Source: UBA2402 sp037139735
GTDB lineage: Bacteria > Planctomycetota > Phycisphaerae > Phycisphaerales > UBA1924
Length of the DNA: 11,975 nucleotides
Reading direction: 5' to 3'
Assembly (NCBI GenBank): GCA_037139735.1
Contig: JBAXFU010000098.1
Coordinates: 1-11,975 of the forward strand
Every line of letters begins with the position of its first letter. Within the stretch, counting starts at the first letter, position 1. Under the pieces are notes generated by a model. It worked only from the letters and a program-made list of their open reading frames with translations. It did no database searches and was not told where the DNA came from. Below, piece after piece: positions 1 through 6,494 of this stretch. Position numbers and translations under genes: made by a program.

Positions 1-1310
1 CCCGGCGACGCCGGGATGCCCTTGGTCAGCACTTCCGCCTTCTTCTTCGAGGCCGGATCGAAGCTCGGCAGCAGCAACTGCGTCAGGTCCGCCGCCGGAA
101 TGCGAAGCAGGCACGTCTCCTCGTCGATCAGCTTCTCGCGCACCATGTCGCACGCAATCCGCACCGCCGCCGCGCCCGAGCGCTTGCCCGTCCGCGTCTG
201 CAGCATGTACAGCCGCCCACGCTCGATCGTGAACTCGATGTCCTGCATGTCCTTGTAGTGCTTCTCGAGCTTCACCTTGATGTCGAGCAGCTGCTTGTAG
301 ACTTCCTTGTTCCACTTGGGCATCTGGTCGACGTGCTGCGGCGTGCGGATGCCCGCCACCACGTCCTCGCCCTGGGCGTTGATCAGGAACTCGCCGTAGA
401 AGATGTTCTCGCCCGTCGCCGGGTTCCGCGTGAAGGCCACGCCCGTGCCCGAGTCCTCGCCCATGTTGCCATAGGCCATCGACTGGATGTTCACCGCCGT
501 GCCGTTCAGCCCCGAAATGCCCTGGATGCGCCGGTACGACACCGCGCGGTCGCCGTTCCAGCTCTTGAACACCGCCTCGATCGCCAGCTCCAGCTGCTTG
601 AACGGGTTCTGCGGGAAGACCTCGCCCACGTACTTCTGGTACACCGACTTGTACTGGTCGCACAGCTCACGCATGCCCTGCTCGGGCACGTCCGTGTCCA
701 GCGTCGCCGAGTACTTCTTCTTGATCTTGTTGAACGCCTCCTCGAAGTGGTGGTGGTCGACGCCCATCACCACGTCGCCGAACATGTTGATCAGCCGCCG
801 GTACGCGTCGTACGCGAACCGCGCGTTCTTCGTGCTCGTCGCCAACCCCTCCACCGACCGATCCGTCAGCCCCAGGTTCAGGATCGTGTCCATCATGCCC
901 GGCATGCTCACCGCCGCGCCCGAACGCACCGACACCAGGAGCGGGTTCCCGTCGTCGCCGAACTTCTTGCCCGACTCCTGCTCCAGGAACGAAATGTTCT
1001 TGTGCACCTCGTTCATCAGCCCGTGGGGCAGACGCTGGCCGTTGCGGTAGTAGAGCGCGCACGTGTCCGTCGTGATCGTGAACCCCGGAGGCACCGGCAG
1101 GCCGATGCTCGTCATGTCCGCCAGGTTCGCGCCCTTGCCGCCCAGCAGCACCTTCATGTCCGCCGCCCCTTCGGTCATCTTCGAGCCGAAGTAGTACACC
1201 ATCTTCCCGGGCTTGGTCCGCATCTTCGGATCGACCGCCGGCGCGAGCTTCTTGCTGGAAGACCCCTTGGCGGCGGCAACGGGCGTGCGGGCGGATGAGC
1301 TCTTCGACAT
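1..1310 (-). CDS. ppdK: Pyruvate, phosphate dikinase, N-terminal part (runs off window edge)
   Basis: This cytoplasmic enzyme interconverts pyruvate, ATP and phosphate with phosphoenolpyruvate, AMP and pyrophosphate. The visible 436 codons cover the ATP-grasp nucleotide-binding part. Family landmarks are GGKGANLADM at residues 57-66, followed by GLPVPPGFTITT, then VSVRSGAAVSMPGMMDT at 126-142, which contains the conserved Arg129. The segment FTRNPATGE and LYMLQTRTGKR close the ATP-binding region. The last readable residues, KGIPASPG, begin the phosphohistidine domain, so the catalytic His lies beyond base 1. The ATG at 1310 is preceded by AAAGGTG at about 9 bases. The protein starts with about 35 Ala/Ser/Lys-rich residues before the usual family start (around KMVYYFG, residue 36). 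A start at ATG codon 30 or 37 is therefore an alternative. The gene is divergent from atpG. The identification is very secure; the exact start is less so. Confidence 0.96.
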   Translation of the reverse strand, partial: MSKSSSARTPVAAAKGSSSKKLAPAVDPKMRTKPGKMVYYFGSKMTEGAADMKVLLGGKGANLADMTSIGLPVPPGFTITTDTCALYYRNGQRLPHGLMNEVHKNISFLEQESGKKFGDDGNPLLVSVRSGAAVSMPGMMDTILNLGLTDRSVEGLATSTKNARFAYDAYRRLINMFGDVVMGVDHHHFEEAFNKIKKKYSATLDTDVPEQGMRELCDQYKSVYQKYVGEVFPQNPFKQLELAIEAVFKSWNGDRAVSYRRIQGISGLNGTAVNIQSMAYGNMGEDSGTGVAFTRNPATGENIFYGEFLINAQGEDVVAGIRTPQHVDQMPKWNKEVYKQLLDIKVKLEKHYKDMQDIEFTIERGRLYMLQTRTGKRSGAAAVRIACDMVREKLIDEETCLLRIPAADLTQLLLPSFDPASKKKAEVLTKGIPASP

Positions 1311-1695
1311 GTCGTTCAACACCTTTCTCTCGCCGGCTGCACCCTCGCAGCGCGGATGTTCTTCGTCGGGCCTTTCCCCTGTTCGGGGCAGGTCGCTCGC
1401 GACCCCTCGTGCACGCCCTCGGTGCACAAGCTCCCCATGCCGCACGACTTGCGCCCACAGCCCCGCCCCGAAGACAAGGCCTGTGTTCGCATTTCGATAG
1501 GCATGGCGCGACAGAGGTTCGCACCTCCACGCGCGGGGAGCATTTTAGCCGCCCGGCCGACTCTGGGCACGCCCCCGCCCCACGCCTTCTTGCACCGCCC
1601 GCCCAGCCCCACCCCCCTTCCCCTCCCCAAACCGGCCCTCGGCCCCCGTCGTCACGTCGACCGCCCGCATCCACCCTTCCTACCCTGCTCTCCCT
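1311..1695. other. Divergent intergenic region between ppdK and atpG
   Basis: This 385-base stretch separates two divergently transcribed housekeeping genes, so promoters for both should lie here. I see no convincing gene. A TAAAAT on the minus strand at about 1542-1547 could be a -10 element for ppdK, but the hexamer 17 bases upstream (GTGCCC) is a poor -35. A perfect small inverted repeat, GAGGT-TCGC-ACCTC, lies at 1514-1527. The stretch 1571-1640 is strongly C-rich on the plus strand and includes a G-quadruplex motif on the minus strand. No Shine-Dalgarno sequence precedes atpG. Confidence 0.6.
1607..1628 (-). other. Putative G-quadruplex motif (minus strand)
   Basis: Read on the minus strand, this stretch has four guanine runs of 4, 4, 6 and 4 bases, separated by loops of 1, 2 and 1 bases. 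This easily satisfies the usual four-tract G-quadruplex pattern with short loops; the plus strand has the matching C-tracts. It lies about 67 bases before the atpG start, on the template strand for atpG transcription. It would be in the 5' leader of ppdK mRNA if that transcript starts upstream of it. The motif is directly visible; folding and function are inference. Confidence 0.6.
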
Positions 1696-2583
1696 ATGGG
1701 CAAGACCCGCGAGATCAAGAAGCGCATCAAGGCCGTCGGCAACATCCGCCGCATCACCAAGACGATGCAGATGATCGCCACGAGCAAGTTCGCCAGGGCC
1801 CAGCAGGCCTCCATGGCCACCAAGCCCTACACCGAGACGCTCTTCGACGTCCTGAGCGAACTCTCCGCCTCCTTGGGCGATGAGATCTCCCACCCCCTCT
1901 TGGCCTCCGGTCGCCCCGGCGCCAAGCCCCTCACGCTCATCATCACCTCCGACCGCGGCCTGTGCGGCCCCTACAACGGCGGCGTCCTTCGCCTCCTCAC
2001 CCAACTCATGCGCGACAACCCCGCCCTCAAGTCGGGCGACATCGAGGTCGTCGGCAAGAAGGGCCAGGGCTTCCTCCGCTTCGCCGGCTACGGCATCACC
2101 CGCCACCACCAGCAGTTCGGCGACAAGCCCACCTACGCCTCGGTCAAGGACCTCGCCTCCGAGTACATCGCCCGCTTCATCGCCGGCGAGATCTCCTCGG
2201 TTCGCGTCGTCTACATGAAGTTCCTCAGCGTCGGCCGCCAGACGCCCACCGTGATGCAGCTGCTCCCCTTCGACACCTCCGCCGCCGGCCCCAAGGCCGC
2301 CGCGGGCGAGAAGAAGGCCGCCGCCCGCCTCTACGAGTTCAGCCCCGACGCCAAGTCGATGCTCGACGACATCCTCCCCGCGGGCGTGAAGGCCGTCCTC
2401 TTCCAGGCCTTCAACGACGCCGTCGTCAGCGAGCACATCGCCCGAATGGTCGCCATGAAGGCCGCCACCGACAACGCAGGCAAGGCCGGCAAGCGCTACA
2501 CCCTCATCTACAACCGCGCCCGCCAGGCCCAGATCACCACCGAACTCACCGAGATCATCTCGGGCGCCGCGGCACTCGAATGA
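1696..2583 (+). CDS. atpG: F1Fo ATP synthase gamma subunit
   Basis: The gamma subunit is the central rotating shaft of the F1 sector. It couples proton flow through Fo to ATP synthesis in the alpha/beta hexamer at the cytoplasmic face of the membrane. The 295 residues match the usual family length. The N-terminal helix signature is clear (REIKKRIKAVGNIRRITKTM, followed by QMIATSKFARAQQ, residues 5-37). The middle has ITSDRGLCGPYN (83-94), and the C-terminal helix ends in NRARQAQITTELTEIISGAA, residues 273-292. An Ala/Lys-rich loop near residues 193-212 is probably a lineage-specific insertion in the globular domain. The ATG at 1696 begins the standard N-terminus; no Shine-Dalgarno sequence is visible. 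The usual neighbours atpA and atpD are missing. ppdK lies upstream on the other strand and a methyltransferase starts 34 bases downstream. Confidence 0.97.
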   Translation: MGKTREIKKRIKAVGNIRRITKTMQMIATSKFARAQQASMATKPYTETLFDVLSELSASLGDEISHPLLASGRPGAKPLTLIITSDRGLCGPYNGGVLRLLTQLMRDNPALKSGDIEVVGKKGQGFLRFAGYGITRHHQQFGDKPTYASVKDLASEYIARFIAGEISSVRVVYMKFLSVGRQTPTVMQLLPFDTSAAGPKAAAGEKKAAARLYEFSPDAKSMLDDILPAGVKAVLFQAFNDAVVSEHIARMVAMKAATDNAGKAGKRYTLIYNRARQAQITTELTEIISGAAALE

Positions 2584-2617
2584 GCCCGCCCCACGCCTCG
2601 CGCCCACTTCCCCCCGC

Positions 2618-3397
2618 ATGCGCAACCGCCAAACCTACGAGCGTGCCGATGTCGTCGGTCGCTACGCCATCGCGACCGAACTCTTCGGCGCCGAACAAGC
2701 CCTCCTGAGTCGCTGGGCCCCCCGCCTTGGCGAATGGTCGATGCTCGATCTGGGCGTCGGCGGCGGTCGCACCACCCTCCACTTCGCGCCCCTCGCGCAG
2801 CGATACGTCGGCACCGATTACGCGCAAGGCATGGTGCAGGCCTGCCGCGAACGCTTCCGCGACCAGCCCCGGTGGCAGTTCGAGCACTGCGACGCCCGCG
2901 ACATGAAGCGTTTCGACGAGGCCTCCTTCGACCTCGTCCTCTTCTCCTTCAACGGCCTCGACTACATCCCCCACGAGGATCGCCTCAAGGCCCTTCGCGA
3001 AATCCGCCGCCTCCTCAAGCCCCGCGGCATCTTCGCCTTCTCCGCCCACAACCTCAACGCCGTCGGCTACCCCCTCCGCTGGCGTCGCACCGGCGGCATC
3101 TCCCGCCTCCCCGCCGACCTCCTCCGCTGGACACTCCTCCGCCTCTACAACGCCCGCACCCTCCTGCGCATCGCGAACGCCCCGCACGCCCGCATCAACG
3201 ACGGCACCTACCGCTTCGGCCTGCAAACCTATTACATCCGCCCCCGCGCCCAACTCGCCCAACTCGAGGCCGCAGGCTTCGATTCCATCGAGATCTTCGC
3301 CCAAGGCACCGGCGAAGACCTCACCAAGAACCCCGACAACCAGGACGCAGCCCCGTATTACGTCTGCCATCGCGCCGACGAACGTCACCACGGGTGA
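2618..3397 (+). CDS. Class I SAM-dependent methyltransferase
   Basis: This 259-residue protein has a Rossmann-type methyltransferase fold. Motif I is MLDLGVGGGRTT (42-53), the glycine-rich loop that binds S-adenosylmethionine. An acidic residue at the end of strand 2 follows (VGTDYA, Asp67), then an acidic patch at CDARD (91-95), and motif IV/post-region SFDLVLFSFNGLDYI (103-117) followed by LREIRRLLKPRG. This resembles the methyltransferase_11/25 type of small-molecule methyltransferases, but the substrate cannot be told. The unusual residues after motif IV (FSAHNLNAVGYPLRWRRTGG) may belong to the substrate cap. The gene begins 34 bases after atpG and may be co-transcribed with it; no Shine-Dalgarno is seen. 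The last codons and the TGA stop lie inside repeat copy 1, so the C-terminal residues RADERHHG may be repeat-derived. Confidence 0.88.
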   Translation: MRNRQTYERADVVGRYAIATELFGAEQALLSRWAPRLGEWSMLDLGVGGGRTTLHFAPLAQRYVGTDYAQGMVQACRERFRDQPRWQFEHCDARDMKRFDEASFDLVLFSFNGLDYIPHEDRLKALREIRRLLKPRGIFAFSAHNLNAVGYPLRWRRTGGISRLPADLLRWTLLRLYNARTLLRIANAPHARINDGTYRFGLQTYYIRPRAQLAQLEAAGFDSIEIFAQGTGEDLTKNPDNQDAAPYYVCHRADERHHG

Positions 3398-3464
3398 CCG
3401 AACCCGAAACGCGGATGAGGGAAACCCGTGGAAGGGCCCCGATCCGCGCCGCACGCCCTCCGCG
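3388..3464 (+). repeat. Dispersed structured repeat, copy 1
   Basis: This 77-base element aligns without gaps to 3613-3689, with 6 mismatches; the segment 3416-3464 is identical in both. An outer inverted repeat pairs CCACGGGT (3388-3395) with ACCCGTGG (3424-3431). The inner hairpin seen in the other copies is degraded here (CCCGAAACGCGGAT). The element overlaps the methyltransferase stop codon at 3395-3397. No transposase is associated with it. Confidence 0.85.
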
Positions 3465-3900
3465 CCCGTCGCCTCGCCCGCAAGACCGAGCAGCACCCCG
3501 GGCCACCACCCGGTTCGCACCAACGCCGGCGACAAATCAGCCCCCACGCACCTTCGCGAGAAGCCTCACACCCCCACCAAACGCACGCCGCCCAAAGGGC
3601 GGACGACTGTTGCTACGGGTGACCGAACCCGCGCAGCGGGTGAGGGAAACCCGTGGAAGGGCCCCGATCCGCGCCGCACGCCCTCCGCGTGCGTTGCATC
3701 CCGCCCAACGCCCTCCTGCGGCGTCCCAACCCCTCCCCTCCCAAGCGTGCCGATCCGCACCACCAGAAGCACGTTGAGCGGGTCGTTGATGTGCCGCTCC
3801 GGCACCACGCCCCCCCGCCTTGCCTCCACTTCACCACCCGGCTCGTAACATCTTGCCAGAGGCTGCAACCCGTGCCGCTCTCCCCGCAGGCGAACAAGTC
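3398..3900. other. Non-coding, repeat-rich stretch
   Basis: These 503 bases lie between the methyltransferase and the unrecognised gene at 3901. They hold most of repeat copy 1 and all of copy 2. The rest is GC-rich sequence without family motifs in any frame. The open frames here are Arg/Pro-rich and look like high-GC artefacts. No rho-independent terminator with a T-run is visible after the methyltransferase, though the repeat hairpins could play such a role. No convincing promoter was found for the downstream gene; TAACAT at 3846-3851 lacks a matching -35. Confidence 0.6.
3573..3689 (+). repeat. Dispersed structured repeat, copy 2 (full length)
   Basis: This copy shows three nested or adjacent hairpins. 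The first is CCGCCC-AAA-GGGCGG at 3588-3602. The second is an outer stem of CTACGGGT (3613-3620) with ACCCGTGG (3649-3656), with one T-G wobble. Enclosed in it is ACCCGC-GCA-GCGGGT at 3627-3641. The same arrangement occurs in copy 3 at about 11729-11830, in the same orientation. It has no coding content. Confidence 0.87.
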
Positions 3901-4704
3901 ATGCCCAAAGCAAAGCAAGTCACCTCCGAGTATCCTCCCATTTGGATGAGCAAAGAGGTCTTCACTGGAAGTCACACCGACGATCCCGGGGAAACCTTCT
4001 TTCTCCAAATCGATGCGAGCGGCATCGCGGTACATCGCTGGTCGGGGATGATGGATATCTACCTCTACTGGCAGGCATACTGGCCCAAGACCGTCATCTG
4101 GAAAGGTACCTCGCCGTCGCTTGATGGCCTCTTGAGAAAACTCGGGAGGGAGAAGCGTCTCGGGTACCGCCTTCTCTTGGAGAAACTGACGCACGATGAT
4201 GACTTGTATGACTATCTGCTGTGGGAGCGTCTGCCGACAGCAAAGCGCAACAAATTGAAATCGCCGATCGACGGGGACATCGGACAAGCGCGACGGTACA
4301 TGGGCATTCCATCTCCGAAGATTCTGAAGAACTCGTACTTCGACTGCCTCGAGATCGAACGCAAGCGAGGGAGGTGGACGGTCCGTCTCTTCAGTGATGG
4401 GCGAGAGGGTCTCCCCGATCCACTTCACGCATGCGTCATCGGCGATCACTATCGCTATCCCGACTTCAACACGATGGTCACATGCTCGCATCTCTCGCTT
4501 CCGTGGAATGGCCACAAGTTGGCCTCGATGTTGGTCGAACACGACCCGCGGTGGCGGTCTTTCATCGATGCTTGCTGGTTCGAGCCCAGGACGGATGGTC
4601 GTTGGAACGAAGTGTACTTGGAGGTTCCCACGTGCGCACGATGCGAGGGGCGAGGGAAGTGCCTCGCCAACCAGCGCGTCCCCATCAAGATGAGCTATTC
4701 CTGA
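3901..4704 (+). CDS. Hypothetical protein with a C-terminal CxxCx5C motif
   Basis: I do not recognise this 267-residue protein. It is soluble, with no signal peptide or membrane segment, and rich in Trp, Tyr and charged residues. Near the C-terminus is CARCEGRGKC (245-254), a CxxCxGxG-like pattern reminiscent of DnaJ-type zinc-binding knuckles. With only one such unit, metal binding is speculative. The ATG at 3901 was chosen because it gives the first plausible protein-like residues (MPKAKQVTSEYPPIW). An upstream in-frame TTG at 3820 would add an unconvincing leader. Base use differs sharply from its neighbours: 17 of the first 49 codons end in A or T, against 3 of the first 49 in the following peptidase gene. 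With the repeats just upstream, this suggests recent acquisition. It stands alone, 170 bases before the peptidase. Confidence 0.75.
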   Translation: MPKAKQVTSEYPPIWMSKEVFTGSHTDDPGETFFLQIDASGIAVHRWSGMMDIYLYWQAYWPKTVIWKGTSPSLDGLLRKLGREKRLGYRLLLEKLTHDDDLYDYLLWERLPTAKRNKLKSPIDGDIGQARRYMGIPSPKILKNSYFDCLEIERKRGRWTVRLFSDGREGLPDPLHACVIGDHYRYPDFNTMVTCSHLSLPWNGHKLASMLVEHDPRWRSFIDACWFEPRTDGRWNEVYLEVPTCARCEGRGKCLANQRVPIKMSYS

Positions 4705-4874
4705 GAGCGGCGTGGCACGATGCGCCGAATCGCATGGTGTTGAGCGGGGCAGACGACTTTCCAACCGGCCGACGACCACTCGCCACTCCTCGTCCGCCCC
4801 TTCCGGCAGCGCCACTCGCGCATCTCGCCCTGCGGCCGATTCAACTCACGCTCCGCGCGTCAACAATCTCCCCC

Positions 4875-6482
4875 ATGCTGCACGCCCTCTTCGCCGCCTG
4901 CCTCCTCGCCCAGCCCGGCGCGTCCCTCCCCTCCATGAAACCCCTTGCGGGCGCGGAACGCTCCGCCTTCAAGGCCACCTCCACCAACGCCCAGGTCGAC
5001 GCCTTCTGCGACGCCATGCCCGTCGCCGCCGCCCTCGTCCGTCGCCTCTCGCTCGGCAAGACCCACCAAGGCCGCGACATCCCCATGCTCGTCGTCGCCG
5101 ACCCGCCTGTCGCCTCCCTCGACGACGCCCTCGCGCGTGCCGCCATGCCCGACGTGCTCACCGTCGTCGCCATCGGCAACATCCACGCCGGCGAAGTCGA
5201 CGGCAAGGAGGCCCTGATGATGCTCACGCGCGATCTCGCCATGGCGCGCGATCCCATCCTCCAGCGACTCGTCCTCGTCGTCATCCCCAACTTCAATGCC
5301 GACGGCAACGAACCCTTCCGCACCGACAACCGACCCGGGCAGGACGGCCCCGAACAGGGCCAGGGCTCCCGCGCCAACGCGCAAGGGCTCGACCTCAACC
5401 GCGACTTCATCAAGCTCGACGCCCCCGAGACCCGCGCGCTCGTCGACCTCCTCCACCGCTGGAAGGCCCACGCCTTCATCGATGCCCACACCACCGACGG
5501 CTCCTTCCACCGCTTCATCATGACCTTCTGCGGCCCCAAGCACCCCGCGGGCGACGCCTCCGTCCTCTCCCACGTCCGCGACACGCTCCTTCCCTCCATC
5601 GCCGACCGCTTCCGCACCGCCAACCAATCCCGCGGCTGGGATTCCTTCTTCTACGGCAACTTCCCCCACGAACTCGCCCCCGACCGCGCCGCCGCCAACG
5701 AGCCCTCGCCCGCCGACCGCTGGGAGACCTTCCCCGCCGAACCCCGCTACTCCACCACCTACGTCGGCCTCCGCTCGCGCCTTTCCATCCTCACCGAGGC
5801 CTACACCTACGCCCCCTTCAAGGATCGCGTCGACGCGCAACGCTCCTTCATTCTCGCCACGCTTCGGCAACTCGCCGACGACGCCGCCAGCCTCCGCGCG
5901 CTCCTCGACCGCGCCGACGCCCGCACCATCGCCTGCGTCGACGAACCCGTCCCCGTCCGCACCGAGATGATCGCCGCGCCGGGTCGCGTTCGCATCAAGG
6001 GCTGGGTCGAGCGCATCGAGAACGGCCGCCGCGTGCCCACCCTCGAGACCGTCGAGTACGACGTAGAGCACTTCGACCGCTTCAACGGCGTCGCCTTCGT
6101 CCGTCGCCCGCTCGGCTGGATCCTCGCGCCCGACTGCCCGCCTGAGATCATCGAACGCTTGCGGTGGCACGGCATCCGCTTCGAACGCCTCGACGCCCCG
6201 CGCGATCTCAAGCTGTCGACCTACGCCATCAAGGGCGCGAAGCCCGCCAGCCGCGTCTTCCAGAACCGAATCCTCGTCCGTATCGACGCCGAGCCGGGCG
6301 AGCCCGCGATCACGCAGGCCCCCGCGGGCAGCATCCTCGTCCCCGCCTCGCAGGAACTCGGCCACCTCGCGCTCATGATGCTCGAACCCGCGAGCGAAGA
6401 CTCGCTGGCGACCTGGGGCTTCCTCGACGCCTTCCTCCGCGAGGGCTCGCCGGCCTTCCCGGTGCGCCGCTGGGAGCGCTGA
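4875..6482 (+). CDS. Secreted M14-family zinc carboxypeptidase-like protein
   Basis: This 535-residue protein looks like a zinc metallopeptidase that removes C-terminal residues from peptides. All M14 landmarks are present. The zinc-binding HxxE is in GNIHAGEVDGKEA (His104, Glu107). The substrate-binding Asn-Arg pair is in GLDLNRDF (Asn175, Arg176). The third zinc ligand is His205 in FIDAHTTDGS, and the likely catalytic Glu is Glu308 in SILTEAYTY. The N-terminus MLHALFAACLLAQPGASLPS looks like a short signal peptide, though it lacks a positively charged n-region, so export to the periplasm or outside is probable but not certain. About 200 residues follow the catalytic domain, including a predicted beta-rich part. 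The ATG at 4875 was chosen because longer in-frame starts run into the preceding gene. No Shine-Dalgarno is visible. It converges with the dockerin gene. Confidence 0.9.
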   Translation: MLHALFAACLLAQPGASLPSMKPLAGAERSAFKATSTNAQVDAFCDAMPVAAALVRRLSLGKTHQGRDIPMLVVADPPVASLDDALARAAMPDVLTVVAIGNIHAGEVDGKEALMMLTRDLAMARDPILQRLVLVVIPNFNADGNEPFRTDNRPGQDGPEQGQGSRANAQGLDLNRDFIKLDAPETRALVDLLHRWKAHAFIDAHTTDGSFHRFIMTFCGPKHPAGDASVLSHVRDTLLPSIADRFRTANQSRGWDSFFYGNFPHELAPDRAAANEPSPADRWETFPAEPRYSTTYVGLRSRLSILTEAYTYAPFKDRVDAQRSFILATLRQLADDAASLRALLDRADARTIACVDEPVPVRTEMIAAPGRVRIKGWVERIENGRRVPTLETVEYDVEHFDRFNGVAFVRRPLGWILAPDCPPEIIERLRWHGIRFERLDAPRDLKLSTYAIKGAKPASRVFQNRILVRIDAEPGEPAITQAPAGSILVPASQELGHLALMMLEPASEDSLATWGFLDAFLREGSPAFPVRRWER

Positions 6483-6494
6483 CGCCGCTCAGCG
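6477..6494. other. Inverted repeat spanning two convergent stop codons
   Basis: CGCTGA (6477-6482) and TCAGCG (6489-6494) form a perfect 6-bp inverted repeat around a 6-base loop. Each arm contains the TGA stop codon of one of the two convergent genes. There is no T-run on either side, so it is not a classical rho-independent terminator. It could still fold in both transcripts, or reflect chance in GC-rich DNA. Confidence 0.4.

Noticed and set aside
667..2625. 652-codon open frame on the minus strand
   Set aside because: It crosses ppdK out of frame, the intergenic region and antisense of atpG; composition is typical of a GC artefact.
3388..3689. CRISPR array
   Set aside because: Only two copies of a long, structured element are close together, unequal in extent and without regular short repeats and spacers.
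3613..3868. Small protein on the minus strand read through the repeats
   Set aside because: Similar peptides appear at all three repeat copies because the DNA repeats; the frames have varied starts and no ribosome binding site.
4860..6365. 501-codon open frame on the minus strand
   Set aside because: It is antisense to the M14 peptidase, which has all catalytic residues, and is Gly/Val/Glu-rich without motifs.
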